Positions 57,369 to 64,000 of a DNA stretch of 64,000 nucleotides are shown piece after piece. Made by a program: the position numbers and the translations under genes. The notes under the pieces were generated by a model. The model had not been told where the DNA came from and did no database searches. It saw nothing but the letters and a program-made list of their open reading frames with translations. The stretch covers positions 88,209 through 152,208 of the forward strand of contig JAHYIY010000001.1 of assembly GCA_019429255.1 (NCBI GenBank). Direction: 5' to 3'. Position 1 is the stretch's first letter. The number at the start of each line of letters is the position of its first letter. The stretch comes from Desulfuromonadales bacterium. GTDB lineage: Bacteria > Desulfobacterota > Desulfuromonadia > Desulfuromonadales > Geopsychrobacteraceae.

Positions 57369-57412
57369 AGGGGGCAGGGAGTGATCGGAATCGCTCCCTG
57401 CCCCCTTGTTTA
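57369..57412. terminator. Bidirectional terminator between dctM and dctP
   Basis: GGGGGCAGGGAG and CTCCCTGCCCCC form a perfect 12-bp stem with a 12-base loop and a short T-rich tail. It lies between convergent genes and can stop both. Confidence 0.85.
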
Positions 57413-57421
57413 AGCGATCAA

Positions 57422-58516
57422 TCAGCTGTACTTGATATATTTCTGACGTGCCGCAGCAAAGGCCTGGTCGACGTTCTCTGTACGAGTCTGCAACAGCGTG
57501 AGGGATTTAACAAAACTTTCCGCCGTTTCGCGGGTCAGGGCATCACGGTGCTCGCGTAACTCGTTGATAATCGCCATGGCGGCCTTGGCGCCGGCGGCAA
57601 GAATCTCTTCCGGGAAGAAACGAATATTGACGCCATGCTGCTCCACCAGGGTTTTGAGAGCAATTGGATCGTTGGCGTAGAAGTCGGATGCGACCTGGTC
57701 AAATTCAGCCTGACAGGCAACCTCCACGATCTGTTGCAGATCCTTGGGCAGGGCCGCAAATTTAGACTTGTTGACAACCAGCTCCGTTGCCAGCCCGGGC
57801 TCAATAAAGCTGGGCAGGTAGTATTCCTTACAGATCTGATAAAATCCCAGAGCCAGGTCATTGTAGGGACCGACAAATTCAGCCGCATCCAGAGCCCCCG
57901 ACTGCAGCGCCTGATAGATCTCGCCGGCAGCCATATTAACCACGTTGGCACCCATGCGCTGCCACACCTGTCCACCTAAACCCGGCGTGCGGAAATTGAG
58001 CCCCTGGATATCGGCCAGACTTTTGATTTCCTTACGGAACCAGCCGCCGGCCTGGGTACCGGTATCACCAGACAAAAAGCCCTTGACGCCGAACTGATCG
58101 TAAACTTTGTCCCAGATTTCCTGCCCGCCCATGTAACGCACCCAGGCTGCCAGTTCACGCGACGTCATGCCGTAGGGCACACCGGTAAAAAAGGAGGTAG
58201 CCGGACTCTTGTTCTGCCAATAATAAGCAGCACCATGACTCATTTCCGCCGACCCTTCAATAACCGCATCAAAGGATTGCAATGGTGGAACCAGCTCTCC
58301 GGCAGAGTAAACACGGATATTGAGTCGACCACCCGACATGGCGGTAATCCGATCGGCCAGGCGCTGGGCGCCAACCCCCAAACCCGGGAAATTGCGCGGC
58401 CAGGTTGTGACCATGCGCCAGTTATAACGCTGTTGGGCAATAGCTGGTGCGGCCACTGTGGTCACCGCGACTCCGGCGCCAACGGCTGCTGTTTTGATAA
58501 AATCGCGACGCTTCAT
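57422..58516 (-). CDS. TRAP transporter substrate-binding protein, TakP-like, Tat-exported
   Basis: 364 residues. Twin-arginine signal MKRRDFIKTAAVGAGVAVTT ending APAIAQ. Mature part has TWPRNFPGLGVGAQRLAD, YSAGELVPPLQSFDAV, HGAAYYWQNKSPATSFFTGVPYGM landmarks, WFRKEIKSLADIQGLNFRTPG landmarks and GALDAAEFVGPYNDL. This resembles TakP, which binds 2-oxo acids as a dimer. It is convergent with the permease genes rather than in their operon. AGGAGG precedes the ATG. Confidence 0.9.
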   Translation of the reverse strand: MKRRDFIKTAAVGAGVAVTTVAAPAIAQQRYNWRMVTTWPRNFPGLGVGAQRLADRITAMSGGRLNIRVYSAGELVPPLQSFDAVIEGSAEMSHGAAYYWQNKSPATSFFTGVPYGMTSRELAAWVRYMGGQEIWDKVYDQFGVKGFLSGDTGTQAGGWFRKEIKSLADIQGLNFRTPGLGGQVWQRMGANVVNMAAGEIYQALQSGALDAAEFVGPYNDLALGFYQICKEYYLPSFIEPGLATELVVNKSKFAALPKDLQQIVEVACQAEFDQVASDFYANDPIALKTLVEQHGVNIRFFPEEILAAGAKAAMAIINELREHRDALTRETAESFVKSLTLLQTRTENVDQAFAAARQKYIKYS

Positions 58517-58635
58517 AATCGACTTGCCTCCTGATTTCCTGGTTATAGGTAGCGAAAAACGTTCTGTTTTTTCAACTATCCCTTTTAGCCGAATCCGGAT
58601 CCGCCAGTCAATAGGGGCTCGATCAAAACCATGTT

Positions 58636-59721
58636 TTATGGAATACTTCTATAATACAACAGATCCTCGGCCATTAGTCGCTCAATCCCCACTTGTCGGG
58701 CAGAGGCAAGCAACTGCTCACAAGTGGTGTCATCTACCGGAATGCCGCTGCAACCACGTTTCGAGCGCATCAACGTTTCCGGTTCCCCCGCAACCAGAAC
58801 CGGCAGTTCCGAATCTTCCGCCGGAGTGCTTTTGACATACTTGACTAGTGCCGTTATTTCCTGCTCCATCCATTGGCAATCAACCAGTCGTTGCGGATCG
58901 ATGATAATCGTTGCCATGTGATTGATAATCCCTCCCATCCGGGGATTTTCAGGCTGGATGGTTCCGCCGCCGGTCAAGACTCCGGCCAGCAGCTCACAGA
59001 AAAAAGCGATCCCGTATCCTTTGTGCTGCCCCAGAGAGGTTATGGCGCCGTAGGGCTCAACAAACATCACCGACGGATCGGTGGTTGGCCGCCCACAGCC
59101 GTCGTAGAGGGTCTCTGCAGCAACCTCTTCACCCTTGTTCATCGCCACGCGCATCTTGCCCAGAGCGACTTTACTGGTTGCCATATCAAGCAGAATAGGG
59201 GCGTTGCCAGTCGTTGCCGGCATGGCAAAACAGATCGGATTAGTGGAATAGCGAGCCGCAGTACCACGATAAGGAGCAACCAGGGGGCGGTGATCGACCA
59301 CATTAACAAAATGGAGGGAAACCATACCGGCCGCAATGGCCTGTTCCCCGTAGCTGCCGATGCGTCCCATGTGATGCGCATTACGCAACCCCATGAAAAC
59401 CAGGCCGTTTTCGCGACAACGCTCGATTGCCACAGCCATGGCCTCCCGAGCCAGGCGCTGACCATAACCGCGGCGACCATCAAAGACCATCATGGCACCA
59501 TGATCACGTACCGGTTGCATTTCGGCATTGGGAACCAGAGCTCCTTTTTCGATACTGCTCACATAGGTCGGCAGCATGCCAATGCCATGGCTGTCGTGTC
59601 CGGCAAGATTGGATTGAACCAGATGATCAGCAACAATTGCTGCCTCGCGACTGCTGCTTCCGGTGGCCACCAAGAGGGCTTCAGCAAATTTGTTCAGTTG
59701 TTCCGCGGGAAAGTGCTTCAT
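58636..59721 (-). CDS. Ldh2-family malate/L-lactate/ureidoglycolate-type dehydrogenase
   Basis: 361 residues of the NAD(P)-dependent LDH2/MDH2 fold, not the Rossmann lactate dehydrogenases. NLAGHDSHGIGMLPTY holds the catalytic His; GLRNAHHMGRIGSYGEQA, NPICFAMPATTGNAPILLDMATS and GQHKGYGIAFFCELLAGVLTGG are typical. It reduces 2-oxo acids or oxidises 2-hydroxy acids. Located 119 bases upstream of the TakP-like gene on the same strand, suggesting that it acts on the imported substrate. Confidence 0.88.
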   Translation of the reverse strand: MKHFPAEQLNKFAEALLVATGSSSREAAIVADHLVQSNLAGHDSHGIGMLPTYVSSIEKGALVPNAEMQPVRDHGAMMVFDGRRGYGQRLAREAMAVAIERCRENGLVFMGLRNAHHMGRIGSYGEQAIAAGMVSLHFVNVVDHRPLVAPYRGTAARYSTNPICFAMPATTGNAPILLDMATSKVALGKMRVAMNKGEEVAAETLYDGCGRPTTDPSVMFVEPYGAITSLGQHKGYGIAFFCELLAGVLTGGGTIQPENPRMGGIINHMATIIIDPQRLVDCQWMEQEITALVKYVKSTPAEDSELPVLVAGEPETLMRSKRGCSGIPVDDTTCEQLLASARQVGIERLMAEDLLYYRSIP

Positions 59722-60043
59722 GAACTGCCTCGTTTTTCTTAAAAAGACTGGGTCGTCAGGTTTTTAACTATGTTCGTTTCCGCTCAGCACGGGATCGGGG
59801 CTACCATGACAAGGGCGTCTGTCGGCATGGACGGCGCAAGGTGGGGTCGAATGGTTATAAAACTTCTATCTATCAACGCTTGATGCTTTCACAAAAAGCA
59901 GCCGGTTGGATAGCCAAGCTCAAAGCGCCACCTACAAGGCGCGCCATGGCTGAACAATGAGGCGTACTTACCTACGTTGAAGCAGTGAGACGATGACGAC
60001 TGTTTTCAGACTGGCGCAGCAGTCGGTGAGTTTTTCGACGCCA
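59722..60043. repeat. Gap with degenerate element H
   Basis: 322 bases with no gene. 59781-59837 (CTCAGCACGGGATCGGGG, CCATGACAAGGG, then GTCGGCATGGACGGCG) matches one arm and the central region of the MITE family and of element G; the other arm is missing. The remaining sequence shows nothing I can name. Confidence 0.55.
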
Positions 60044-60916
60044 TCAACGCTTGGCAAATTGCCCCGCGCGATCAATCAGATAGCGGGCAATACTGCGCGA
60101 AGGCGGCAGGATCGGTAATTGATTCAGGGTGTACCAGTCGGCGGCACAGAGTTCCTGATCGCGCAACTCGATATCGCCACCGGCATAATCGGCGACAAAG
60201 CCGCACATCAGTTGACTCGGGAAGGGCCAGGACTGACTGCCCAGATAGCGGATATTGGTAATGCTGATGCCTGTTTCTTCGGCGACTTCGCGCGCCATGG
60301 CCTCTTCCAGCGATTCGCCAAACTCGACAAAACCCGCCACCAGCCCGTAACGCCCGGTGGCCCACTCCCCTTTGCGGACCAACAATAACTGATCACCGCG
60401 CATCACCAGACCAATAACACACGGGTGGATACGCGGGAAGTGATGGGTACCGCACTGCAGACAGAATTTACCCCATTCACCGGTCAGACGCGCCATTCTT
60501 CCATCACAGTTACCGCAGAAGCGGCTGGTTTCCTCCCAGTGCAGGATCATCAGACCAATCCCCCCCAGAGATGACAAGGATGCCGGCAAGGTTGGTTCGG
60601 TAGCACGCAGATGATGAGGCTCAAGCGCTACCGACAGTTCGATATCGCCTGGTACCTCCACCAGTCGGCAGGGTTTTTCTTGCCACTGCCCCAGATACAG
60701 GGCAGTGCCTGCCAATGACGGAACCGGACAGTCGCCGCTGGGGAGCTGCTCAGGCTGTCCCTTCAGGGTGAATAGCCGCAGCCCCTGCAGCAGTACCCAG
60801 ACGCCATCACCTCCAGGATCCCGATCGGGAGCTGACAACTCAAAACAGCCATCGAGACAGGTGCGATTAAAGGGCAGGGTCGAGATATCCATGGCACAGA
60901 CAAATTGATTCAGCAT
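60044..60916 (-). CDS. nudC: NAD+/NADH (NAD-capped RNA) diphosphatase NudC
   Basis: 290 residues. Zn-binding CGNCDGRM and CLQCGTHH; Nudix box GFVEFGESLEEAMAREVAEETGI landmarks (G, E, RE, EE); and the NudC hallmark SQSWPFPSQ. It hydrolyses NAD(H) to NMN and AMP and can remove NAD caps from RNA. Its ATG overlaps the stop of the preceding Nudix gene by one base (TGATG), with GAGGG upstream. Confidence 0.95.
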   Translation of the reverse strand: MLNQFVCAMDISTLPFNRTCLDGCFELSAPDRDPGGDGVWVLLQGLRLFTLKGQPEQLPSGDCPVPSLAGTALYLGQWQEKPCRLVEVPGDIELSVALEPHHLRATEPTLPASLSSLGGIGLMILHWEETSRFCGNCDGRMARLTGEWGKFCLQCGTHHFPRIHPCVIGLVMRGDQLLLVRKGEWATGRYGLVAGFVEFGESLEEAMAREVAEETGISITNIRYLGSQSWPFPSQLMCGFVADYAGGDIELRDQELCAADWYTLNQLPILPPSRSIARYLIDRAGQFAKR

Positions 60917-61440
60917 CAGACCCTCTTGTTCAAGGCATAACGCAACAGGGCGGTCTGCGTTTTGGCATCAGTAATCTCTCCTGCAGCAATCATCGCTAAA
61001 GCAGTCTCCAGATCAACCACCAGTGGCTCGATAAACTCATCCGGTTCAAGAGCGGTTTCAGTCTGCTGAAGACCAGTCGCGACAAAGAGATAAATCCTCT
61101 CATCACAAAAACCGATGCTGCTGTAGATGTAACCGAGACTCTCCAGCCCTGCGGCATGATACCCCACCTCTTCCACCAGCTCACGGCGCACGCAGCCTGC
61201 CGGATCTTCCCCCGGCTCGAGGCGTCCGGCGGGAATCTCACAGATCGTATCACCGATGGATGGGCGAAACTGACGGATCAATAGCAAACGCCCATCAGCC
61301 ATCACCGGCAGCACCGCGCAACCGCCCGGATGGCGCAGAAACTCGAAGGTCGATTCGCGCCCGTCGGGCATCCGGTGCAGTTCGCGGGTAATATCAAAAA
61401 TGCGTCCCTGGTAAAGTATCTCCTGTGTCAATCTGGTCAT
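60916..61440 (-). CDS. ADP-ribose pyrophosphatase (Nudix)
   Basis: 174 residues from the ATG at 61440 (AAGGA 8 bases before); the frame is open to 61473. YQGRIFDITRE at the start, RQFRPSIGDTICEIPAGRLEPGED then RRELVEEVGY forming the Nudix box, and YSSIGFCDERIYLFVA, the ADPR-pyrophosphatase-type downstream motif. It splits ADP-ribose to AMP and ribose-5-phosphate. Coupled to nudC, implying a role in NAD turnover. Confidence 0.9.
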   Translation of the reverse strand: MTRLTQEILYQGRIFDITRELHRMPDGRESTFEFLRHPGGCAVLPVMADGRLLLIRQFRPSIGDTICEIPAGRLEPGEDPAGCVRRELVEEVGYHAAGLESLGYIYSSIGFCDERIYLFVATGLQQTETALEPDEFIEPLVVDLETALAMIAAGEITDAKTQTALLRYALNKRV

Positions 61441-61501
61441 TGATATGTCCTTGGCAAATGGGTTTTGATGCAATCAGATACTTGTTACTGGAGATGATAA
61501 C

Positions 61502-62233
61502 CTACAGCTGTTCGAGAAATATCTGCAAGGCACGATGATCACCACGGTAATGACAGGGCCATTTTTGCTCGTTGCGTTCCACCAGCCAGGTATCAACCAG
61601 AAAGGTCTGCATCCCAACCGCTGCCGCCGCCAGGTCATGACTGCTGTCGTTGCCGACCATCAGACAACGCTCGGGTGGCACATTGATCAACGTGGCAATC
61701 TCTGCAAAGTACCCGGCCTGGGGTTTGCAGTAACGGCTGTTTTCATAGCTGGTCAGATGACGAAACAAACCCAGATCGAGTTCAGCCCAGGCCATCCGCG
61801 CCTCGATCATAAAGCGGGGGAAAACCGGATTGGTTGCCAGCACCAGGGGGATATTGCGACGATGGCAATCGTTGACAATCTGCTGTGCCAGCGGAATCGG
61901 GTGAACCAGGTGGTGCAATTCATCAAGATGATGCTCGGCGTAATGCGCAAGGCTCTCTACCAGCAGGGCCTCTGCGATACCCAGTTGTTGTTTGAGCAGA
62001 GCAAACAGGCGCTGTTCATTACTGATATGACCATCCCCCTCTTCAGTGATCAACCGGCGAATGGCATCCAGCATCGCACGGGTAAAACGCCGGGGCTTGA
62101 TCTGGGGCGCGCAATAGGCAGCGAGGCGCTCAACATAACGGGGGATAAAATGTTCCATCTGCACCCGCAGCAAGGTACCATCAAGATCAAACAAAATCGC
62201 CTTGATCGGTTGGCTATCCTCTCTTTTCTGCAT
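61502..62233 (-). CDS. HAD-family hydrolase
   Basis: 243 residues from the ATG at 62233, preceded by GGAG; an ATG four codons earlier lacks a ribosome site. HAD motif I ILFDLDGTLL, motif II LATNP, motif III Lys in RYCKPQ, motif IV MVGNDSSHDLAAAAVGM. The alpha-helical cap lies between I and II. Substrate unknown; probably a small phosphoester. First of three minus-strand genes ending in nudC, 61 bases before the next. Confidence 0.85.
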   Translation of the reverse strand: MQKREDSQPIKAILFDLDGTLLRVQMEHFIPRYVERLAAYCAPQIKPRRFTRAMLDAIRRLITEEGDGHISNEQRLFALLKQQLGIAEALLVESLAHYAEHHLDELHHLVHPIPLAQQIVNDCHRRNIPLVLATNPVFPRFMIEARMAWAELDLGLFRHLTSYENSRYCKPQAGYFAEIATLINVPPERCLMVGNDSSHDLAAAAVGMQTFLVDTWLVERNEQKWPCHYRGDHRALQIFLEQL

Positions 62234-62410
62234 TTTATGCTCCATCAGGACAAAGCGCTTGCCGGCAACAAGGAAAAGTCTCAGGTTGCTGGTTCTTTTC
62301 TTACCACATTCCGGTTTTTATTGGCCATGCCTCCGGTCTATTCTTCTGGCACAACAAAACTTGACTGCACCACAACCGGCAGGCTAAAAGTTTAGCTTCA
62401 TCGTAACTTT

Positions 62411-62438
62411 TGAGTAACTTAAAAAAGTTACTTTATGA
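62411..62438. repeat. Short repeat matching the ends of the 18264-18451 insert site
   Basis: The minus strand reads TCATAAAGTAACTTTTTT followed by AAGTTACTCA, a sequence with a GTAACTT/AAGTTAC stem. The two halves occur separately at 18264-18282 and 18431-18451 around the purH-purD insert. It lies in the HAD-XRE divergent gap. Confidence 0.6.
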
Positions 62439-62515
62439 CAAGACGGCGGACTTTACACAACCAGACACGTTGCCGCTCTTAACATGACAGACGGGCTGAA
62501 TCTTTTAGAGGAACC

Positions 62516-63109
62516 ATGGACGCCTTTAGAGCCGAAGTAAAAGAACTTAAAATTGGACAGACTATCCGCGATCTGCGTCAGATGCGACGGATGACTCTCC
62601 AGGATCTCGCCGTCGCAACGGAGTTGTCCAAGCCTCTGTTATCACAGATTGAAAATGATCAGGTGATCCCGCCGTTAGCAACCCTGCTGCGGATTGCAAA
62701 AGGATTGAATGTTCCGCTGCAGAAATTTTTTGAAGAGGAAGACAATACCCACAAATGCCTGGTCGTTAAAGCTGGAGAAGCTGATCGTATGAACCGTCGT
62801 CCCAGTCATGGCGGCAAACCGCAGCCTTATTTCTATCACTCACTGGCCTACGGCAAACAGCATAAGCACATGGAGCCCTTCCTGGTTGAATTCGACCCCG
62901 GCCGTACCGAGCAGTCGCAACCGGTACGCCACCCCGGGGAGGAATTTTTCTATATTCTGGAAGGCACAGTTGAACTGCAGCACGGCAACGATACCTACAT
63001 TCTCGAAGCCGGCGATTCAGTCTATTGGGATTCCAACGAACCCCACAGCCTCAAAGCCCTGGGGAATGAAATCGCTCGCGGCATTGCGGTACTCTACACT
63101 AAAACCTGA
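62516..63109 (+). CDS. XRE-family regulator with cupin sensor domain
   Basis: 197 residues with AGAGGA before the ATG. HTH at about 14-68 (GQTIRDLRQMRRMTLQDLAVATELSKPLLSQIEND landmarks), cupin at about 115-190 (FLVEFDPGRTEQSQPVRHPGEEFFYILEG landmarks, YWDSNEPHSLKAL). Such proteins (PuuR/SutR-like) sense small metabolites, often controlling amine or sulfur genes. The target is unknown; ElbB follows on the same strand 107 bases later. Confidence 0.9.
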   Translation: MDAFRAEVKELKIGQTIRDLRQMRRMTLQDLAVATELSKPLLSQIENDQVIPPLATLLRIAKGLNVPLQKFFEEEDNTHKCLVVKAGEADRMNRRPSHGGKPQPYFYHSLAYGKQHKHMEPFLVEFDPGRTEQSQPVRHPGEEFFYILEGTVELQHGNDTYILEAGDSVYWDSNEPHSLKALGNEIARGIAVLYTKT

Positions 63110-63216
63110 TCAGCGCTTTCTGCTTCCCGACCGCTGATTTTTTGTTAGTATTGAGTAGCATGCTTCGACAAAACCTTTTTAGTCCGTTCATTTCTTCGAC
63201 CACAGGAGGTGTACCC

Positions 63217-63879
63217 ATGGCAAAAATCGGTGTCATTCTTTCCGGCTGCGGTGTCTACGACGGCAGTGAAATTAACGAAACAGTGATCACCCTGCTCGCC
63301 TTGGATCGGGCCGGTGCAGAAGTCCTCATAATGGCCCCCGACGTTGAACAGCAGGTCGTCAATCACCTGACCGGCGATACGCTGGCCGATGAAAAACGTA
63401 ACGTTCTCGAAGAATCCGCGCGGATTGCCCGCGGCAAAGTCATTGATATCGCCAAGGTCACTGTTGATGATTTTGATGCCCTGTTTATCCCCGGCGGGTT
63501 TGGTGTCGCCAAAAACCTTTGCGACTTTGCCTTTAAAGGCCCCGATTGCAGCGTCAATCCGGATGTCGAGCGACTGCTTAAAGCCACCGTTGCCGCCGGC
63601 AAACCGCTGGCTGCGGTCTGTATTGCCCCAGCGCTGCTGGCGAAGGTTCTCGGCAAGGATCTGCCGGGCGTCAAAGTCACTATCGGCACCGATGAAGGAA
63701 CTGCCGGGGCGATCAACACCATGGGGGCGACCCATACCAACTGCCCGGTGACTGAATTTATCGTTGACGAGAAAAACCGCATCATTACTTCGCCGGCCTA
63801 TATGCTCGCCGGGCGCATCAGCGAAGCGGCAGAAGGAATCGAGAAAACCGTCGGCGCACTGATGAACATGCTGCACTGA
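63217..63879 (+). CDS. elbB: ElbB-like glyoxalase (DJ-1/PfpI superfamily)
   Basis: 220 residues from the ATG at 63217 with AGGAGGTG; the frame is open to 63142. IGVILSGCGVYDGSEINETV at the N-terminus, FIPGGFGVAKNL, and the nucleophile Cys in LAAVCIAPALLAKVLG, then GTAGAINTMGATHTNCPV and TSPAYMLAGRISEAAEGIE. ElbB has weak glyoxalase activity and has been linked to isoprenoid synthesis; its in vivo role is unsettled. Confidence 0.92.
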   Translation: MAKIGVILSGCGVYDGSEINETVITLLALDRAGAEVLIMAPDVEQQVVNHLTGDTLADEKRNVLEESARIARGKVIDIAKVTVDDFDALFIPGGFGVAKNLCDFAFKGPDCSVNPDVERLLKATVAAGKPLAAVCIAPALLAKVLGKDLPGVKVTIGTDEGTAGAINTMGATHTNCPVTEFIVDEKNRIITSPAYMLAGRISEAAEGIEKTVGALMNMLH

Positions 63880-63981
63880 AAAGTCTTGCTGGCAAAGCAA
63901 ACAAAACCGGTATTGTAATAATTAGCCGACTCTGCTATCAATCCGGGCTGTAAACCTTTCATCAAACGAGGAGCAATCATC

Positions 63982-64000
63982 ATGCAGAAGTATCGTTGTG
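63982..64000 (+). CDS. Start of a rubredoxin-like gene, cut by the window end
   Basis: GAGGAG is followed 8 bases later by an ATG encoding MQKYRC before the window ends. This is how many rubredoxins and some rubrerythrin-like proteins begin, with the first Fe-binding Cys at position 6. Only six codons are visible. Confidence 0.5.

Noticed and set aside
58873..59742. 289-residue open frame antisense to the Ldh2-type gene
   Set aside because: No motifs, and the minus-strand gene has full-length family signatures.
61535..62395. 286-residue open frame antisense to the HAD gene
   Set aside because: All four HAD motifs are on the minus strand; the antisense frame is a shadow.

Overview
The window is a gene-dense chromosomal segment of about 54% GC, judged by eye. 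It probably comes from an anaerobic, cytochrome-rich deltaproteobacterium of the Desulfuromonas/Geobacter type. Pointers are a small periplasmic multiheme cytochrome of the c7/c3 kind, a tungstate uptake and MoeA cluster, a ThiE-ThiD fusion, the carboxyspermidine route to polyamines, a DUF3343 protein and TakP-type TRAP transport. Nothing resembles a prophage, plasmid or large island, and I saw no rRNA, tRNA or CRISPR array.

Layout. 1-6281 (+): tail of tupA, then tupB, tupC, moeA, a MoeA fused to a periplasmic-binding-like domain, and a DNA-binding protein carrying the same sensor-like domain. This looks like one tungstate/molybdopterin operon with its own regulator. 6303-13831 (-): housekeeping run ffh, rpsP, rimM, trmD, rplS, rnhB, yraN, nadE, rsmI. 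13918-16271: DUF3343, a small membrane protein, a DciA-like protein, a tRNA methyltransferase-like protein and the multiheme cytochrome. 16385-20128 (-): purH, purD, purE. 20279-24469: alr, thiED, thiC. 24543-29101 (-): carboxyspermidine synthase, nspC and speA, a spermidine pathway. 29403-37411: ChaN-like lipoprotein, fba and gap (divergent), katG, rpsU and an rRNA methyltransferase. 37582-42998 (+): PilZ protein, RdgC, SpoIIE-type phosphatase and outer-membrane phospholipase A. 43339-46759 (-): a divergent glutamine synthetase, a divergent KamA-type radical-SAM aminomutase and a GntR/FCD regulator. 46999-50327 (-): clpS, clpA and aat, a complete N-degron module. 50500-54893: rmuC, uppP, a DndA-like cysteine desulfurase, a rhodanese and a cupin. 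55302-59721: a TRAP 2-oxoacid-type transporter and an Ldh2-type dehydrogenase. 60044-64000: NudC, an ADP-ribose pyrophosphatase, a HAD phosphatase, an XRE-cupin regulator, ElbB and the start of a rubredoxin-like gene.

The most striking unexplained structure is a family of about 144-156 bp intergenic elements (five full copies, one truncated, two related) with ends of the form GTAACTATTCAG...CTGAACAGTTAC. Three full copies are flanked by perfect 8-bp direct repeats and two by degenerate ones. This marks them as a miniature inverted-repeat transposable element (MITE), and the GTAA tips with 8-bp duplications suggest mobilisation by an IS66-type transposase. One copy sits directly on the trmD stop codon inside the ribosomal operon. 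The most interesting metabolic lead is the KamA-like plus GS-like pair, in which both enzymes have altered substrate-site residues. It may be an undescribed beta-amino-acid pathway, possibly for an osmolyte.
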